Assembly: GCA_963710495.1 (NCBI GenBank)
Contig: CAVQAI010000016.1
Location: 1 to 64,000, forward strand
Origin: Bog-756 sp963710495
Lineage (GTDB): Bacteria > Actinomycetota > Acidimicrobiia > Acidimicrobiales > RAAP-2
DNA: 64,000 bases
Reading direction: 5' to 3'
Below are positions 62,003-64,000 of this stretch, piece by piece (positions within the stretch are counted from its first letter, which is position 1; each line of letters starts with the position of its first letter). The translations under genes were made by a program, and so were the position numbers. The notes below the pieces were generated by a model, which ran no database searches, was not told the origin of the DNA, and worked only from the letters and a program-made list of their open reading frames with translations.

Positions 62003-63331
62003 TCAGGCCGCCGGCACTTGCGGGGGAACCGCCATGCCGGCCTGGGTGTAGGCCCGGCGGAGCTCGGGCGCGGCCTGGCGGACCAGGGTGGTGGGAGGGC
62101 CGTCGGCCAGGAACCGCTGAAACTGCCCGACGGCCCCGGCGGCGTTCCCGTCCCGCTGGAGCAGGACGGTCCCGAGGTAGAGGCTGGCGGCGTAGTCGCC
62201 CGGGTCAAGCCCGGTGGCCCGCTCCAGCTTGGCCTCGGCATCGGCCATGAGCGAGGCGCTGTTCCCGGCCCGGCCGGTCTGGTACTCGACCCAGCCGAGC
62301 TGGGCGAGGGCCACCTCGTTGTCGGGGTGGCCGGCCAGGACCGACTGGTAGAGCTGGGCGGCTTGGCCCAGCTGGCCCTGGTTCTCCAGAGTCGCCGCCT
62401 GGTCGAGGGTCTGGGCCAGCCGTTGCGACCCGGTCAGGCTCACCGTGCCGGTGGCCGTCTGGCCGGGCAACCGCTCGGAGGCGAAGAGCGAGACGGCGAC
62501 GATCAGGGCGGCGGCGAACGAGGCGGCCGCGCCCCGCAGCAGCCAACGGTTGCGCCGGCTCGGCGTGGTCCGCTCCGGGGTGGCCCGGCCCGGGCTTCCC
62601 GCCATCTCGGGGCCGGATCGGGCCGGGGCGACCCGTGGCTCGTCCCCGTCGGAGGGATCGGCCGGGTCCAGGGTGGAGACCGGCGCTTCGGGGGTGGCTT
62701 CGGTCATGCCACCGGTCGCGGACCCGGTGGCGGCCGGGGCCGAGCCCAGCCGAGCCTCGACCGAGGCCAGCCGGCGCAGGTCTCGCTGGCGCAGGGACAG
62801 GTAGTCCCGGTCGGAGAGGTCGCCGGCCAGGTACTCGGCGTCGGCGTCGGCCAACGACCGGACGAGGAACCGCCGGCGCTCCTCGAGTTGGCCCGGCTCG
62901 AGGACCTCGGACCGACCTCCGGCTTCGCCGGCCGCCGTGCGGCGACGATAGAGGACGATGCCGAGCACCACCACAGCCACGCCTCCGGCCACCAGGGGCA
63001 GGACCCAGACCACCAGCGGCCAGCCCCGGGCCGGGGGGTCGAGGACGATGGTGGAGCCGTAGCGGGCGACCAGATAGGACTCGATCTGCTGGTCGGTCCG
63101 ACCTTGGGCCAGCTGCTGGCGGACGGTGGCCCGGACGGCCACGGCGGTCTGGGCGGTGGAGTCGGCGACGGACAGGTCCTCACAGCTCGGGCAACGCAGC
63201 ACCGATTCGATCGCATAGGCGCGCTGGGCCGTGGTCGGTGGCGAGGAGGCGAACACACCGCTGCCGATGACCAGCGCCGTCACCAGCACCACGGCCAACA
63301 GTGTCCAGAGCGGGAGGTGACGCGCCCTCAT
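62003..63331 (-). CDS. CcmH-CcmI fusion for cytochrome c maturation
   Basis: A 442-residue membrane protein. A signal or anchor segment (PLWTLLAVVLVTALVIGSG) is followed by the CcmH redox motif LRCPSCEDLSVADS, a second membrane segment near residue 120-145, a cytoplasmic coiled region (SLADADAEYLAGDLSDRDY) typical of CcmI, a third membrane segment, and an external TPR-like domain. CcmH reduces the apocytochrome haem-binding CxxCH; CcmI holds the apocytochrome. Here both are one polypeptide. The ATG at 63331 overlaps the stop of the thioredoxin-like gene (ATGA). Confidence 0.88.
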   Translation of the reverse strand: MRARHLPLWTLLAVVLVTALVIGSGVFASSPPTTAQRAYAIESVLRCPSCEDLSVADSTAQTAVAVRATVRQQLAQGRTDQQIESYLVARYGSTIVLDPPARGWPLVVWVLPLVAGGVAVVVLGIVLYRRRTAAGEAGGRSEVLEPGQLEERRRFLVRSLADADAEYLAGDLSDRDYLSLRQRDLRRLASVEARLGSAPAATGSATGGMTEATPEAPVSTLDPADPSDGDEPRVAPARSGPEMAGSPGRATPERTTPSRRNRWLLRGAAASFAAALIVAVSLFASERLPGQTATGTVSLTGSQRLAQTLDQAATLENQGQLGQAAQLYQSVLAGHPDNEVALAQLGWVEYQTGRAGNSASLMADAEAKLERATGLDPGDYAASLYLGTVLLQRDGNAAGAVGQFQRFLADGPPTTLVRQAAPELRRAYTQAGMAVPPQVPAA

Positions 63332-63885
63332 GCGTGCGATGCCTCGGCCCGGGCCAGGATGTGGTCGAGGTCGGCGGCGGTCACCGGCGCCACCAAGAAG
63401 GCCACCACCCTCCCGTCGGGGGCCACCACGAAGGTCGACGGCGGCGCCCGCACCCCGAAGGCAACGGCCAGCGAACCGTCGACCAGGGTCGGCCAGGTGG
63501 CCCCGAGGGTGGCCTGGTAGGCGCGGGCCGAGCTCGGGCTGTCGTCGAAGACGACACTCAGCATGGAGGCGTCCCCCGAACGCTGGTGCTCGTACTGGAA
63601 CTTGACGAGCTCGGGGCCTTCCTGCTGGCAGGGGGCGCACCAGCTGGCGAAGAAGTTGATCACCGTGTAGCGCCCCGGAGGCGAGGGCAGCGTGTAATGC
63701 GACCCCTCGACCGTGGTGCCGGCCACAGCGGGGACGGCCTTGCCCACCAGCGGGCTGAAGACCTCGGTGGCGGTGGCCGGGGGCCGGGTGGCCAGCACCG
63801 CCACCAGCCCGGCCGCGATGACCAGCACCCCGACGGCCACCCAGCGGGCCCGGTGGCGGGCCGGCGCGACGGCGGTATCCGTCAC
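63328..63885 (-). CDS. TlpA/CcmG-like thiol-disulfide oxidoreductase
   Basis: A membrane-anchored thioredoxin-fold protein of 185 residues. One N-terminal segment (WVAVGVLVIAAGLVAVLA) anchors it, and the active site is FFASWCAPCQQE. A cis-Pro is present in APPSTFVV. In cytochrome c maturation it keeps CcmH and apocytochrome reduced. Its GTG start at 63885 overlaps the stop of the gene to the right, and its end overlaps ccmH, so all are coupled. Confidence 0.92.
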   Translation of the reverse strand: MTDTAVAPARHRARWVAVGVLVIAAGLVAVLATRPPATATEVFSPLVGKAVPAVAGTTVEGSHYTLPSPPGRYTVINFFASWCAPCQQEGPELVKFQYEHQRSGDASMLSVVFDDSPSSARAYQATLGATWPTLVDGSLAVAFGVRAPPSTFVVAPDGRVVAFLVAPVTAADLDHILARAEASHA

Positions 63886-64000
63886 GGGTGGTCGCCCGCC
63901 CCGACCGGGAGCGGGGCGGCGTCGGGCTCGGCCCGGTCGGCCGCTTGCACCCGGTCGGCGTGGTCCCCGTCCGGTGGCGGGACGCCGGCCACGTCGAGCA
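63882..64000 (-). CDS. C-terminal tail of an upstream gene cut by the window edge
   Basis: An open frame enters from the right edge and stops at TGA (63884-63882), overlapping the CcmG-like GTG. The 39 visible codons are Pro/Ala/Asp-rich and disordered, so no family can be assigned. By position it is probably another cytochrome c maturation gene such as ccmF. Confidence 0.5.
   Translation of the reverse strand, partial: LDVAGVPPPDGDHADRVQAADRAEPDAAPLPVGAGDHP

Overview
The window is a high-GC actinobacterial chromosome segment with almost no mobile DNA. Several things point to a deep-branching actinobacterium, most likely of the class Acidimicrobiia: a WhiB1-like protein next to a PdtaS-like kinase, the argS-lysA-hom-thrC-rho-rpmE-prfA-prmC-tsaC order also found in mycobacteria, DUF3090, DUF3107 and SCO1664-family proteins, deazaflavin (F420) type enzymes, and many GTG starts with 4-base GTGA or ATGA overlaps. 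The genus cannot be told from the sequence alone. I found no CRISPR array, insertion sequence, prophage or rRNA.

Layout. Positions 1-4540, minus strand: an isoleucine operon (leuB, ilvE, cimA, then a cut-off hypothetical gene). It is preceded by what looks like a complete ribosome-dependent attenuator: a promoter, a possibly leaderless 12-residue peptide containing Val-Ile-Ile-Ile, a perfect hairpin over its stop codon, and an intrinsic terminator. Positions 4537-15324: a long minus-strand run argS-lysA-hom-thrC, then rho with its own promoter and long leader, rpmE, prfA, prmC and tsaC. A tRNA-Arg(CCG) gene diverges from argS. Positions 15325-24360: an accessory region of lower density and visibly lower GC in places, with small enzymes (ABM monooxygenase, SRPBCC protein), an L,D-transpeptidase facing a 1239-residue DUF11 surface protein, and a polytopic membrane protein whose frame is broken. 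Positions 24390-31590: a RibD-C reductase, AhpD-like and Ddn-like proteins divergent from a TetR regulator with two palindromic operators, AlkB, an RDD protein with a nonapeptide-repeat partner, a peroxiredoxin, and a DrrAB-type ABC exporter. Positions 31636-45500: aconitase, hemolysin-III protein, amidotransferase, PIG-L deacetylase, DEAD-box helicase, a second peroxiredoxin, a DNA glycosylase, an FrhB-like iron-sulfur protein, the phosphatase-DUF3090-SCO1664 trio, and an SGNH/MBOAT acylation pair.

Positions 45600-54350: ETF subunits, GDPD, then a WhiB1-like gene with a perfect CRP-type palindrome in its leader, facing a probable minus-strand operon of DUF3107, two ArsA-type ATPases, an O-methyltransferase, a PHP phosphatase and a PdtaS-like kinase. 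Positions 54550-64000: dGTPase, universal stress protein, cyclopropane synthase (frame broken), an iron-sulfur module (Mrp divergent from a SufR-like regulator and a cysteine desulfurase, with overlapping -10 elements), a quinone reductase, and cytochrome c maturation genes running off the right edge.

Four otherwise good genes (prfA, prmC, the membrane protein and the cyclopropane synthase) each carry a frame disruption that an indel of one or a few bases would repair. Four in 64 kb is most simply explained by sequence or assembly error, so these genes should not be called dead without re-sequencing. The most interesting item is the putative isoleucine attenuator, followed by the CRP-type site before whiB1, the twin operators at the TetR/Ddn promoters, and the overlapping divergent promoter of the iron-sulfur module.
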